Part shown: in pieces, positions 44,883 through 53,901 of the stretch
How positions within the stretch are numbered: position 1 is the stretch's first letter
Layout: each line of letters begins with the position of its first letter
Position numbers and translations under genes: made by a program
NCBI GenBank assembly: GCA_020723185.1
Contig: DYJI01000001.1
Span: 414,356 to 478,355 of the forward strand
Length of the DNA: 64,000 bases
DNA from: Sideroxydans lithotrophicus
Lineage (GTDB): Bacteria > Pseudomonadota > Gammaproteobacteria > Burkholderiales > Gallionellaceae
Direction: 5' to 3'
The notes under the pieces: generated by a model
Told to the model about the DNA's origin: nothing
Database searches by the model: none
Seen by the model: the letters and a program-made list of their open reading frames with translations, nothing else

Positions 44883-46331
44883 ATGAGTCGCAGAATTATT
44901 GGCCCCTTCAATCGTGTCGAAGGCGATCTGGAAGTCACCCTCGAGATCGAATCTGGACGCGTTCGCGCTGCTTATGTGAACTCCCCCATGTATCGAGGTT
45001 TTGAGCAAATTTTGGCAGGTAAACACCCGCTCGATGCCTTGGTCTATGTGCCACGTATCTGCGGCATCTGTTCTGTGGCGCAATCAGCTGCGGCGGCGCA
45101 GGCCTTAGCGCAAAGCATGGGGATACAAGCGCCGCAGAATGGGATTTTGGCAGCCAACCTGACCTTGGCAGCAGAGAATCTGGCGGATCATCTCAGTCAC
45201 TTTTATCTTTTCTTCATGCCGGATTTCGCGCGCGAGGGCTATCGTGGGCGTGCTTGGTTCGCAGATGCAGAAAGCAGATTCAAGTCAGTATCGGGATCGG
45301 CCACGGCGGATGTATTGCCAGTGCGTGCCAAATTCATGAACACGATGGGGTATCTGGCAGGACGTTGGCCGCATACGCTGGCTTTACAACCTGGTGGCTC
45401 CTCGCGTCCTTTGGAGGAAGCGGAGCGATTGCGCTTGAAGATATTGCTGGCGGAGTTTCGAACATTTTTGGAACGGACGCTGTTCGGTGATCGCTTGGAG
45501 TCAGTGGCAGCATTGCATTCTGAAGCGGCGCTCTTCGCTTGGATGGAGTCACGCTCACTAGGTGCCGACTTCCCGAGATTCTTGAGCATCGCGCGCGATC
45601 TGGAAATGCACACCATGGGGCGCGCTACAGATCGCTTCATGAGCTTCGGAGCGTATTCAGATGGAGAGCAGCATGTATTTAAATCGGGCGTGTGGCAGGA
45701 TGGACAGTTGCAGGTGTTGGACACGAACGCTATCCGTGAGGATGTAACGAGCAGTTGGATGGCGGGCAACGACGCACTGTCACCAGATGAGGGTTTAACC
45801 GTGCCACAGCCAGATAAAGAGGGGGCGTATTCGTGGTGTAAAGCGCCAAGACTTTCTGGGCAGGTGGTGGAGACGGGTGCTTTGGCTAGGCAGATGGTGG
45901 CGGGGCATCCTTTGGTGCGCGACTTGGTTGCGCGACACGGGGCCAGTGTCATGGCGCGTGTCGTGGCGCGTCTGTTGGAATTCACTTTGGTGTTGCCTGT
46001 CATGGAATCTTGGTTGCGTCAGATTCAGCCGGGCGCTGCATTTTGTTTGCCAGCAACCGAGATCGAAGATGCACGGGGTGTCGGTTTGATCGAAGCAGCA
46101 AGAGGTAGTCTGGGGCATTGGCTGGATGTGCGTAACGGCAAGATACATAATTACCAGATCATCGCACCGACCACTTGGAACTTCTCACCCCGCGACGCGG
46201 CAGGTGAACCCGGCGCGCTGGAACAAGCGCTGGTCGGGCTGGTCGCGCAAGAGGGAAGTGATGCCGCACCGTTGGCGGTGCAGCATGTGGTGCGCTCGTT
46301 CGATCCGTGCATGGTGTGCACGGTGCATTGA
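44883..46331 (+). CDS. hupV: Regulatory hydrogenase large subunit HupV/HoxC
   Basis: The 482-residue protein has the N-terminal nickel motif RICGICSVAQSAA near 57-69 and ends exactly at FDPCMVCTVH, with no cleavable tail. The missing tail is diagnostic for regulatory hydrogenases, which mature without the protease. Together with HupU it senses H2. The ATG follows a G-rich stretch that acts as the ribosome binding site; an in-frame start at 44838 would lie inside the palindromic repeat. Confidence 0.95.
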   Translation: MSRRIIGPFNRVEGDLEVTLEIESGRVRAAYVNSPMYRGFEQILAGKHPLDALVYVPRICGICSVAQSAAAAQALAQSMGIQAPQNGILAANLTLAAENLADHLSHFYLFFMPDFAREGYRGRAWFADAESRFKSVSGSATADVLPVRAKFMNTMGYLAGRWPHTLALQPGGSSRPLEEAERLRLKILLAEFRTFLERTLFGDRLESVAALHSEAALFAWMESRSLGADFPRFLSIARDLEMHTMGRATDRFMSFGAYSDGEQHVFKSGVWQDGQLQVLDTNAIREDVTSSWMAGNDALSPDEGLTVPQPDKEGAYSWCKAPRLSGQVVETGALARQMVAGHPLVRDLVARHGASVMARVVARLLEFTLVLPVMESWLRQIQPGAAFCLPATEIEDARGVGLIEAARGSLGHWLDVRNGKIHNYQIIAPTTWNFSPRDAAGEPGALEQALVGLVAQEGSDAAPLAVQHVVRSFDPCMVCTVH

Positions 46332-46340
46332 GGAGGAGAT

Positions 46341-46784
46341 ATGGAACGCTTCACCATCTCATTAGATGAACGACTCGCTAGCGAATTCGATCGCTTGATA
46401 AAGGAGCGTGGCTATCTGAATCGTTCAGAAGCTGTGCGTGATATGTTGCGTGGAAAGTTGGACACGCTGCGGTTGCAAGAGAAGCAGGCACCATTCTGTG
46501 TCGCGAGCCTTTCCTATGTATACAACCATCATGAACGTGATCTGTCGGAACGACTCACCGAGCTTCAGCACCAACACCACGACTTGGTCGTTGCATCGAC
46601 GCATGTACATCTGGACCATGAGAATTGTCTGGAGACGGTGATGTTGCGCGGCAAGACCGAGGTCGTGCGCCGCTTCGCTGACGCCTTGATCGCTGAAAGA
46701 GGTGTGCGACATGGGCAGGTCAATCTCGTACCCGTCGATGTTGAAGCAGGGCATGGACATGTCCATAGCCATCCGAAAACCTAG
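46341..46784 (+). CDS. nikR: Nickel-responsive regulator NikR
   Basis: The 147-residue ribbon-helix-helix repressor begins MERFTISLDERLASEFDRLI and has an ACT-like metal domain with the nickel ligands in STHVHLDHENCLE (about H88, H90, C96) plus an upstream His in the HQHH segment (about 77-80). The extra C-terminal His-rich tail (GHGHVHSHPKT) may bind more nickel. NikR represses nickel uptake when nickel is plentiful, here most likely the permease and TonB receptor downstream. Confidence 0.92.
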   Translation: MERFTISLDERLASEFDRLIKERGYLNRSEAVRDMLRGKLDTLRLQEKQAPFCVASLSYVYNHHERDLSERLTELQHQHHDLVVASTHVHLDHENCLETVMLRGKTEVVRRFADALIAERGVRHGQVNLVPVDVEAGHGHVHSHPKT

Positions 46785-46796
46785 CAGCCCCATTCG

Positions 46797-48143
46797 ATGA
46801 GCCTACGTGATAATCAATCCCCCGTTCGATTACCCTCACCCGAGGTGATGGAGCCCTTCTCCGAGTCTGCATGGATAGATGTCGTGCGCTCGATGGATGA
46901 GGTTTACAACGAGCTGTTGCAATACGAGGTGGTGCTGGAGCAGAAGAACACTGAACTGGAGGAATCTCAACAATTCATTTTCAGCATCCTGACCTCGATG
47001 TCTGACCTTTTGGTCGTATGTGATCGTAATGCGGTGATCGAGGAAGTGAATCATTCACTGCTCGCTTTTACGGGTAAGACAGAGAGTGAGTTGAAGGGGG
47101 CCAAGCTGGGTTCGTTATTCGCGGAGGTGAGCGGGTGTGAGGCCGCTAAGCGTGTGATTGCCAGTCTCACCACGGCCCCAGCGAATGATGTCGAGTTGCA
47201 GTTTCTCACTAAAGAAGGAAGTGCTACTCCCGTGGCGCTCAATTTCACGCCGAGATTGTCCAGCGTGGGGAAATTGTTGGGCGTGGTCATCACAGGACGA
47301 CCTGTGGGTGAATTGAGGCGTGCCTATCACAAGCTGCGTGAGGCACATGAGGAGCTTAAGCGTACGCAGCAACAATTGCTGCAATCCGAGAAGATGGCTT
47401 CACTCGGCAAGTTGGTGGCGGGTGTGGCGCATGAATTGAATAATCCAATCAGCTTCGTGCTAGGCAATGTGCATGCGATGCAGCGCTACACGCCGCGTAT
47501 GAAGCGATATCTGGATGCGGTGCATGACCATGCACCCCAAGCGACACTCGACAAACTCAGAACCGAATTACGTATAGACCGAATGTTGGATGACCTTGAT
47601 CCGCTGTTGTCTGGTGCGGTCGAAGGGGCGGAGCGAACGCGCGATATCGTCGATGGTTTGAAGCGATTCTCTGCCTCAGATCGTAATGAGAACGTCGAGT
47701 TCAATCTGGCTGAAACGATAGAACGTTCGGTACATTGGGTGACGCGTGCGACCCCTGCGAATTTCCGTGTGAAGATGGAAATGCCCAAGGAGATTCTAAT
47801 TGCGGGCTCGCCTGGGCAGATCCAGCAGGTCATCATCAATCTGGTACAGAACGCATCAGATGCGACCGAAGGAATTCCTGAGCCCACATTGATCATTGAA
47901 GCAGAACTGGGCGATGAGATCGTCATTCAGTTTCGCGATAACGGACTGGGGATATCCGAGCATGCGTTGAGCAAGATATTCGATCCTTTTTACACCACCA
48001 AACCAGTTGGAAAAGGAACAGGGTTGGGGCTGTCTATCAGCTACGGCATCATCGAGCGGCACGGCGGTAAGTTGGAGGTGAGTAATGCTCCCGAGGGAGG
48101 GGCTGAGTTTCGATTGCATTTGCCTCGCTCAGTTGGACGTTAA
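46797..48143 (+). CDS. hupT: Hydrogen-signalling histidine kinase HupT/HoxJ
   Basis: The 448-residue soluble kinase has an N-terminal coiled coil, a PAS domain (about 50-175), the HisKA box VAGVAHELNNPISF (His about 212) and an HATPase domain (NLVQNASDA, DNGLGI, GKGTGLGLSI). It lacks membrane segments, as for HupT/HoxJ, which bind the H2 sensor HupUV and control HoxA/HupR. In these circuits H2 stops phosphorylation of the activator. It follows nikR by 12 bp. Confidence 0.92.
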   Translation: MSLRDNQSPVRLPSPEVMEPFSESAWIDVVRSMDEVYNELLQYEVVLEQKNTELEESQQFIFSILTSMSDLLVVCDRNAVIEEVNHSLLAFTGKTESELKGAKLGSLFAEVSGCEAAKRVIASLTTAPANDVELQFLTKEGSATPVALNFTPRLSSVGKLLGVVITGRPVGELRRAYHKLREAHEELKRTQQQLLQSEKMASLGKLVAGVAHELNNPISFVLGNVHAMQRYTPRMKRYLDAVHDHAPQATLDKLRTELRIDRMLDDLDPLLSGAVEGAERTRDIVDGLKRFSASDRNENVEFNLAETIERSVHWVTRATPANFRVKMEMPKEILIAGSPGQIQQVIINLVQNASDATEGIPEPTLIIEAELGDEIVIQFRDNGLGISEHALSKIFDPFYTTKPVGKGTGLGLSISYGIIERHGGKLEVSNAPEGGAEFRLHLPRSVGR

Positions 48144-48270
48144 AGCGGTAAGTATTTAACCAGTTATCTGCGTCAAACCACACCGCTGGACGCGCCGTCA
48201 ATTCAATCTCTCCAATCTATTCTAATGATATTCAGGTAGTTATATAGCCGAAGGGGGGAGTACGCTTATT

Positions 48271-48286
48271 TGGCATAAATCTTGTT
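48271..48286 (+). promoter_or_regulatory. Sigma-54-like promoter of the nickel permease
   Basis: TGGCATAAATCTTGTT closely parallels the hupS site (TGGCACAGAACTTGTT) with the same spacing and the same GT in place of GC at -12. It ends 34 bp before the permease ATG. This would tie nickel uptake to H2 availability. Confidence 0.6.
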
Positions 48287-48320
48287 AAGAAGATATGGGA
48301 AATCATCTTACGGGGGTGTT

Positions 48321-49136
48321 ATGGAATCGCTAAATAGCAGTATCTATCCTTTAGTTGCACTGGCCTTTGTATTGGGAATGAAGCACGGCATGGATGCTGA
48401 TCATCTCGCTACCATTGACGGCTTGACTCGGTTCAATGCCGCAGCAGGACGTCCAAGGCTTGCGCGACTGTGCGGTTTCCTGTTCTCACTTGGCCATGGT
48501 GCGGTGGTCTGTATCGTTGCAGTCGTTACGGGTCTGCTGTTCCAGCAGGGCATCGTCCCTCAATGGATGGATGATGTCGGTGCTTGGGTATCGGCATTCT
48601 TTCTTATCTTGCTGGGCGCACTCAATTTGTATGCGGTGTTCACCACCCCTTCGCATGAAATGGTGCAGATGGTCGGCATCAAAGGGCGCTGGCTAGGAAA
48701 TCTTAAATGCGCAGGACATCCCTTCCTGATTGCATTGGTGGGTTCATTGTTTGCATTCTCATTCGATACGCTATCTCAGGCAGCCCTGTTCTCGGCGACT
48801 GCGACACAGTATGGAGGTGTGTCGCATGCATTTTTATTGGCAGTATGTTTCATGCTGGGCATGATGCTCACTGATGCCGCCAACGGGCTGTGGATCTCGC
48901 ACCTATTGCAACGAGCAGATGCCACAGCGCGTACTGCCTCACGCGTGATGGGGGTGACGGTCGCACTATTGAGCCTCTCGGTCGCGATACTGGGTCTGTC
49001 ACGCCGCTTTTTCCCAGAAGCTTCCGCTTGGCAGGATGGGCGCGAGTTGTTCATCGGAGCTTCCATCATTTTTATCATCGCTTGTAGTTTTCTATTTGCT
49101 CGCTATTCCCAGCAGCGCGTTTCTGCTCCAGCCTGA
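48321..49136 (+). CDS. NiCoT-family nickel permease (HoxN/HupN-like)
   Basis: The 271-residue inner-membrane protein has the diagnostic NiCoT signature HGMDADHLATID (about 25-36) in the second helix and about seven hydrophobic segments. HoxN-type permeases bring Ni2+ into the cytoplasm with high affinity for hydrogenase maturation. I chose the ATG at 48321; an upstream start at 48282 would overlap the promoter-like sequence. A TonB-dependent receptor gene follows 45 bp later, probably in the same unit. Confidence 0.92.
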   Translation: MESLNSSIYPLVALAFVLGMKHGMDADHLATIDGLTRFNAAAGRPRLARLCGFLFSLGHGAVVCIVAVVTGLLFQQGIVPQWMDDVGAWVSAFFLILLGALNLYAVFTTPSHEMVQMVGIKGRWLGNLKCAGHPFLIALVGSLFAFSFDTLSQAALFSATATQYGGVSHAFLLAVCFMLGMMLTDAANGLWISHLLQRADATARTASRVMGVTVALLSLSVAILGLSRRFFPEASAWQDGRELFIGASIIFIIACSFLFARYSQQRVSAPA

Positions 49137-49181
49137 TTTCCTTTGTATTCGTTTGTTGTTAATTGATTTCGGGGGGGGGTT

Positions 49182-51260
49182 ATGAAGAAAAACTATTTCG
49201 TCTTAACGCTATTTCTGCTATTGGCACAACGCGCCTTTGCAGCAGGGGTGCCGACTCTGGACGAAGTATCTGTCACCGCCAAAGCAACTGACCAACTCGG
49301 CGTTGCGTCCACCTCCAGCGAAGGCACGGTGACTGCCGAACAATTGGAGAATCGACCACTGTTGCGTCCCGCCGAAGTGCTGGAAGTCGTGCCCGGCCTC
49401 ATCATCAGCCAACATTCGGGCGACGGTAAAGCCAACCAGTATTATTTGCGCGGTTTCAACTTGGATCATGGCACAGATTTCTCCACCTCGTTGATGGGCA
49501 TGCCGGTGAACATGCCTACGCATGCACACGGGCAGGGTTACACCGACCTGAACTTCCTGATTCCTGAACTGGTGGAGCGCGTGCAGTACCGCAAAGGGAC
49601 TTACTATGCGGGTGACGGCGATTTTTCGGCGGCGGGCTCGGCGCGCATCGACTATGTGCGCAAGCTGGATGCGCCCTATGCACAGGTGACGCAGGGCGAT
49701 GGAGGATTCTCGCGCCTACTGGCGGCAGCCTCACCGAAAGTCAACGAGGGTAATCTGCTGATTGCGGCCGAGGGCTACCACAACGACGGGCCGTGGACGG
49801 TACCGGAACATCTGCGCAAGGATAATCTGTTGGTGCGTTACGGCCAGGGGCAACGCGACGAAGGTTGGGTGGTGTCTCTGCTGGGCTATGACGCGAAGTG
49901 GACTGCGACCGACCAGATCGCGGAACGTGCGATGGCGACGGTGGGGCGCTATGGGAGTCTCGATTCCAGTACAGGCGGAGACACGCACCGCTACAGCTTG
50001 TCCGGCGAGTGGGCGGATGTGGAGGCCAACGGTGCCAGCCGCGCCAACGTCTACCTAATCGACTACGCGCTGAACCTGTGGTCCAACTTCACCTACGCCA
50101 CAGATACCGTGCATGGCGACCAGTTCCTGCAGGCCGACAAGCGCACCATCATCGGTGCGAAAGCGTCGCACAACTGGCTGCAGGAGATGCACGGCACACC
50201 GGTCATCACCACCATCGGCACCGATGTACGCCACGACGACATCGGCGTTGGACTGTTTTCAACGCAGAACCGACAGAAGTGGGGGACGGTGCGCGACGAC
50301 AAGGTCAAGCAGACCAGCGTGTCGCTGTGGGGGGAAACGCAGATACAGTGGGGCGAGAAGTTCCGCTCCATCCTTGGCATGCGCGGCGACAGTTATCAAT
50401 TCGACGTGAACAGTGATACCGCAGCCAATGCAGGCAAAAAAAATGATGCCATCGTCTCGCCCAAACTGTCGCTGGTGTTTGGCCCTTGGGATAAGACGGA
50501 GTATTACCTGAATGCGGGGCGCGGCTTCCACAGCAACGATGCGCGCGGCACCACCATCCGCGTCAACCCCGATCCGCGCCCCGGCGCCCGGCCGGGCTGC
50601 TCAGGTGGGGCGGGTGAATGTTCCGGTGATTCCGTCGATCCGGTTCGCCCTCTGGTTCCCGCCACTGGGTATGAGGTTGGCGTGCGAAGTGCCGTGCTGC
50701 CGGGGTTGCAGACTTCCCTCACGCTCTGGCGACTAGATATCGATTCGGAACTGGTCTTCGTCGGCGATGCGGGCACAACCAGTGCTTCGCGCCCCAGCCG
50801 ACGTCATGGCGTGGAATGGGCGAACTACTGGAATCCGGTTGCGTGGTTGCTCATCGATGGTGATGTGTCCTTGTCCAGTGCGCGCTTCACCGATGGCGAC
50901 CCGACGGGTGACCGAATTCCCGGTGCGATTGAACATGCCACTTCTATCGGTGTGATTTTGCAAGACAGCGCCCCGTGGTCTGCAGGTTTGCGCCTTCGCT
51001 ATTTCGGCCCGCGTCCGCTGATCGAGGACAACAGCGTGCGCTCAAAGTCATCCACGCTGGTCAACATGCTGGTCGGCTACCGTATCACGCAGCGGGTTAG
51101 ATTGAACATGGAAGTGCTGAATCTGCTCGACACGCAAGTGAGCGATATCGATTATTACTATGAGTCTCAACTTCACAGCGAAACAACATCCGTAGCAGAC
51201 ATCCATACCCATCCGGCTGAACCAAGAACCTTGCGGGCAAGTGTGAACGTGAAGTTCTAG
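49182..51260 (+). CDS. TonB-dependent outer-membrane receptor, probably for nickel
   Basis: The 692-residue protein has a signal peptide (about 1-20, cleaved after AFA), a TonB-box-like DEVSVTA, a plug domain (ENRPLLRPAEVLEVVPGLIISQHSG, then YYLRGFNLDHGTDF) and a 22-strand-type beta-barrel ending in Phe (ASVNVKF). A His-rich loop (MPTHAHGQG) near 108-114 could bind metal. The position after the nickel permease and NikR suggests nickel or a nickel chelate as ligand; this is inference from context, not from a ligand motif. Confidence 0.88.
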   Translation: MKKNYFVLTLFLLLAQRAFAAGVPTLDEVSVTAKATDQLGVASTSSEGTVTAEQLENRPLLRPAEVLEVVPGLIISQHSGDGKANQYYLRGFNLDHGTDFSTSLMGMPVNMPTHAHGQGYTDLNFLIPELVERVQYRKGTYYAGDGDFSAAGSARIDYVRKLDAPYAQVTQGDGGFSRLLAAASPKVNEGNLLIAAEGYHNDGPWTVPEHLRKDNLLVRYGQGQRDEGWVVSLLGYDAKWTATDQIAERAMATVGRYGSLDSSTGGDTHRYSLSGEWADVEANGASRANVYLIDYALNLWSNFTYATDTVHGDQFLQADKRTIIGAKASHNWLQEMHGTPVITTIGTDVRHDDIGVGLFSTQNRQKWGTVRDDKVKQTSVSLWGETQIQWGEKFRSILGMRGDSYQFDVNSDTAANAGKKNDAIVSPKLSLVFGPWDKTEYYLNAGRGFHSNDARGTTIRVNPDPRPGARPGCSGGAGECSGDSVDPVRPLVPATGYEVGVRSAVLPGLQTSLTLWRLDIDSELVFVGDAGTTSASRPSRRHGVEWANYWNPVAWLLIDGDVSLSSARFTDGDPTGDRIPGAIEHATSIGVILQDSAPWSAGLRLRYFGPRPLIEDNSVRSKSSTLVNMLVGYRITQRVRLNMEVLNLLDTQVSDIDYYYESQLHSETTSVADIHTHPAEPRTLRASVNVKF

Positions 51261-51375
51261 TAGTGGAAAGCTACTTTCTACTCCTGCAATCAAAGCGGAT
51301 GGTGGGTGAGTGATGAGCGGAGCAGGAAGTCACGCAACCCCCTTATTGCACCGCAAGAAACGCAATTATTCAAAT

Positions 51376-51391
51376 CGGCACAAAGGTTGCT
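51376..51391 (+). promoter_or_regulatory. Sigma-54-like promoter of tatABC
   Basis: CGGCACAAAGGTTGCT matches the sigma-54 consensus TGGCAC-N5-TTGCW except for its first base and has exact GG/GC spacing. It lies 64 bp before the chosen tatA start. If real, Tat export capacity rises together with hydrogenase synthesis. Confidence 0.65.
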
Positions 51392-51454
51392 GTCATTGTG
51401 TGTTGATTCGGTTCGAATGATGCGGAATTGTTTAAATCTAAATAGGAGATGAAG

Positions 51455-51673
51455 ATGGGCTCGATGAGTATTTGGCACTGGATGATTGTTTTGTTAGTGG
51501 TGGTGCTGGTCTTTGGCACCAAGAAGCTACGCAACGTAGGGAGCGATCTGGGCGGGGCAGTGAAAGGATTTAAGGAAGGCATGCGATCTGAAGAAGATGC
51601 TACGAAGCAAATCGTCGAATCTGGCCAAACAGTTGAAGGCGAAGTGAAAGCTAAGTCGCACAGCATTGCTTAA
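51455..51673 (+). CDS. tatA: Twin-arginine translocase subunit TatA
   Basis: The 72-residue protein has one N-terminal membrane helix ([16 protein letters not shown]), the [14 protein letters not shown] hinge and an amphipathic helix, then a short acidic tail. It forms the pore-forming element of the Tat export system. The ATG at 51455 is spaced well from AGGAG; the ATG at 51449 is too close to it. It is the first gene of a tatABC set placed next to a Tat substrate (HupS). Confidence 0.93.
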   Translation: MGSMSIWHWMIVLLVVVLVFGTKKLRNVGSDLGGAVKGFKEGMRSEEDATKQIVESGQTVEGEVKAKSHSIA

Positions 51674-51711
51674 ATTTGATGAAGAAAATAAATTGAGGAG
51701 GGGCTTGCTGC

Positions 51712-52071
51712 ATGTTTGATTTTGGCTTTTCCGAAATTGTGGTCATCATGTTGGTCGCACTGGTGGTGATCGGGCCGGAGCGTCTACCCAAGGTGGCCCG
51801 TACGCTTGGTCATCTGTGGGGACGCGCGCAACGTGTCGTCTATAGCGTCAAGCAAGATATCAACACGAGTGTCGAGTTGGAGGAATTGCGCAAAGTACAA
51901 AGCGAGGTCAAATCAGAGGCCGATGCATTACAACTCGCGATGCAGCAGACAAGTAACGATATTGATCAGGAAGTGAGACAGGTCGAACATGACCTGGCGC
52001 AGCCCGTTCATGATGCGAAGCTGATCGACGCGACCGCACATGGCAACATTGTTCCCGCTAATCAAGCATGA
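51712..52071 (+). CDS. tatB: Twin-arginine translocase subunit TatB
   Basis: The 119-residue protein has the membrane helix DFGFSEIVVIMLVALVVIGPERLPKVARTLG at its N-terminus (with the conserved Glu and GPERLP motif), followed by a long amphipathic and charged helix. With TatC it recognises twin-arginine signals. A GAGGAGG site precedes the ATG, and the gene overlaps tatC by 4 bp. Confidence 0.94.
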   Translation: MFDFGFSEIVVIMLVALVVIGPERLPKVARTLGHLWGRAQRVVYSVKQDINTSVELEELRKVQSEVKSEADALQLAMQQTSNDIDQEVRQVEHDLAQPVHDAKLIDATAHGNIVPANQA

Positions 52072-52799
52072 GTTCACAGCAAGCCCTCATCGCGCATCTG
52101 ATCGAACTGCGTGTGCGCCTGACGCATGCAATGGTTTGTTACATGTTGGTGTTCATCTGCCTGTTTCCGTGGGCGTCGGACATGTACGCCGTGTTGGCGC
52201 AACCGCTGCTCGCGAAGTTGCCCCAAGGCGGGCAGATGATCGCTACCGATGTCACCACCCCATTCTTCGTTCCCATCAAGTTAGCAATGATGGCCGCCTT
52301 CTTAATTGCCCTGCCCTACATTCTTTTGCAAATGTGGAAGTTCGTCGCACCTGGTTTGTATGCGCATGAAAAACGCTTCCTGCTCCCAATCATCATTGCC
52401 AGCGTGCTGTTGTTCCTAGCGGGCATGGCCTTCGTCTATTTCGCTGTGCTTCCCGCCGTGTTTGGCTTCATCACCGCATCCGCCCCCATTGGAGTGGCTG
52501 TGATGACCGACATCGACAAGTATTTGAGCTTCGTGCTGGGCATGTTTATGGCATTTGGCGTGGCATTCCAAGTGCCAATCGCGGTGGTCGTGATGGTGCA
52601 CTTAGGCTGGGTGACGACTGAGAAGTTGCGTGAGAGTCGCCCCTACGTCATCGTGGGGGCTTTTGTCGTGGGTGCAGTACTTACGCCGCCTGATGTTATC
52701 TCGCAATTCATGCTGGCGATGCCCATGTGGCTGCTTTTTGAGGTCGGCGTATTCGTGTCGGACAGAATGTATCTGCCTGTGCAGAAGGTTGCTTCGTGA
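52068..52799 (+). CDS. tatC: Twin-arginine translocase subunit TatC
   Basis: The 243-residue protein has six hydrophobic segments and the TatC signatures LIELRVRLTHAM near the N-terminus, APGLYAHEKRFLLP near 95 and a conserved GVAFQVPIAVV near 165. It binds the signal peptide of folded substrates. The set is complete, so the island brings its own export machine for the folded, cluster-bearing hydrogenase. Confidence 0.95.
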   Translation: MSSQQALIAHLIELRVRLTHAMVCYMLVFICLFPWASDMYAVLAQPLLAKLPQGGQMIATDVTTPFFVPIKLAMMAAFLIALPYILLQMWKFVAPGLYAHEKRFLLPIIIASVLLFLAGMAFVYFAVLPAVFGFITASAPIGVAVMTDIDKYLSFVLGMFMAFGVAFQVPIAVVVMVHLGWVTTEKLRESRPYVIVGAFVVGAVLTPPDVISQFMLAMPMWLLFEVGVFVSDRMYLPVQKVAS

Positions 52800-53181
52800 A
52801 AGCAATATTTGCTTGACGTTCAGTTCGGCCGTGAAGACAACCTATGATGAGCAAATATTAATTGGAGTCGAAGAATGTTCTGCATGACTTCAGTGACTAT
52901 GACCGGTGACCATTCCACAGCGGTCGTTGGCCCATCTGAATGCCGCCGACAGTTATGGCCGACCTGCTGTCGGTGGATTCCCAGACTGGGATGACCGCTA
53001 CCGCTGCTTTGCCGCACCTGGTCCTTCGCATCCAACCCTATATGGCACGCAACAGATTGCTGAGCTTCTTACTGAGCAACCAAGTTTTGCACAATACGGC
53101 TTAGTTCGACGGTGCCGTTGAAACCATGTTTCCAACAACAGAATGCAAATAGCCGAAAGACCTTCAGGCGAATTAGCCCAA
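52800..53181. other. Gene-free junction after tatC
   Basis: About 380 bp with no convincing gene. Short plus-strand frames (for example 52906-53121) have no family features. The stretch 52946-52976 (CCGACAG...GGCCG...GCTGTCGGTGG) resembles 25645-25685 on the other side of the hydrogenase island. It looks like decayed intergenic repeat DNA at a cargo junction. Confidence 0.45.
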
Positions 53182-53901
53182 TCAGTAAGTTTTCTTTAGA
53201 TACGGCGGCATTACTACTGGAAGTGACTCTGGTTGTTCATTTTGGAGAGTCGTGTCCAAAGGCCCGCTTTGAGCATTAGTCTTCATGTCTATCCTGCGAA
53301 GCGGGATTCTGTTCGGGTTCGCCTTGAATAGGCGATCAATTACTTCCAATCCAACCTTTGCTTCCTTTTCAAATTCAATTAGTGCAGAGCTACCGCTCCG
53401 TCTATTTCTTACGTCCCTCATGAGGGTATCTATCGCTTCTGCCAGATGAGTTACCTCATCCCAGAATACAAAGTCACAAAGCGTATCTTTCTGCTCTTGG
53501 TGGTCATTGAATTGCCTCAATACCTCCATTTGAGCCATTAATACAGGCTCTGAAAGGCTCTTTTGGGGATCGGGCTTTCTGGTTACAGCTAATTTAACTT
53601 CATCCCACAAGCGCCTTGATAGCGGCTTATTTGTAAATGGATCTTTAGCAATCCCGTTTAGTCCAAGTATTTCCCTTTTGTATGAATTTGAAATTGGGGC
53701 AGTTGCAAACGCGAATTTGTACGACACCGATCGGTCGCCCGTACATTCAAGAAGGTAGCTTTCAACGACGTTGCTTTGATAGACAAAGTCGTAGAATGCG
53801 CCGTATTGCTGTGCATCTTCAAAATTACCGTATGTGGATTCAGCAAATGCTGGAATATGCATATTCAAAGAGATGAACATAAATATACAAAGTGCTCTCA
53901 T
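53182..53901 (-). CDS. Secreted hypothetical protein, partner of the HNH-type protein
   Basis: The 239-residue product has a signal peptide (about 1-20, cleavage after AFA). Its mature part is mostly helical and charged with several Cys residues (for example near 53 and 142), ending in a proline-containing tail. I do not recognise a family. Its start overlaps the stop codon of the upstream gene by 4 bp (ATGA at 53898-53901), so the two are co-translated and likely act together in the periplasm. Possible roles are inhibitor, adaptor or structural partner of the nuclease; the sequence does not decide. Confidence 0.6.
   Translation of the reverse strand: MRALCIFMFISLNMHIPAFAESTYGNFEDAQQYGAFYDFVYQSNVVESYLLECTGDRSVSYKFAFATAPISNSYKREILGLNGIAKDPFTNKPLSRRLWDEVKLAVTRKPDPQKSLSEPVLMAQMEVLRQFNDHQEQKDTLCDFVFWDEVTHLAEAIDTLMRDVRNRRSGSSALIEFEKEAKVGLEVIDRLFKANPNRIPLRRIDMKTNAQSGPLDTTLQNEQPESLPVVMPPYLKKTY

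Noticed and set aside
52906..53121. Plus-strand 71-codon frame after tatC
   Set aside because: Overlaps decayed repeat-like DNA and has no recognisable features.
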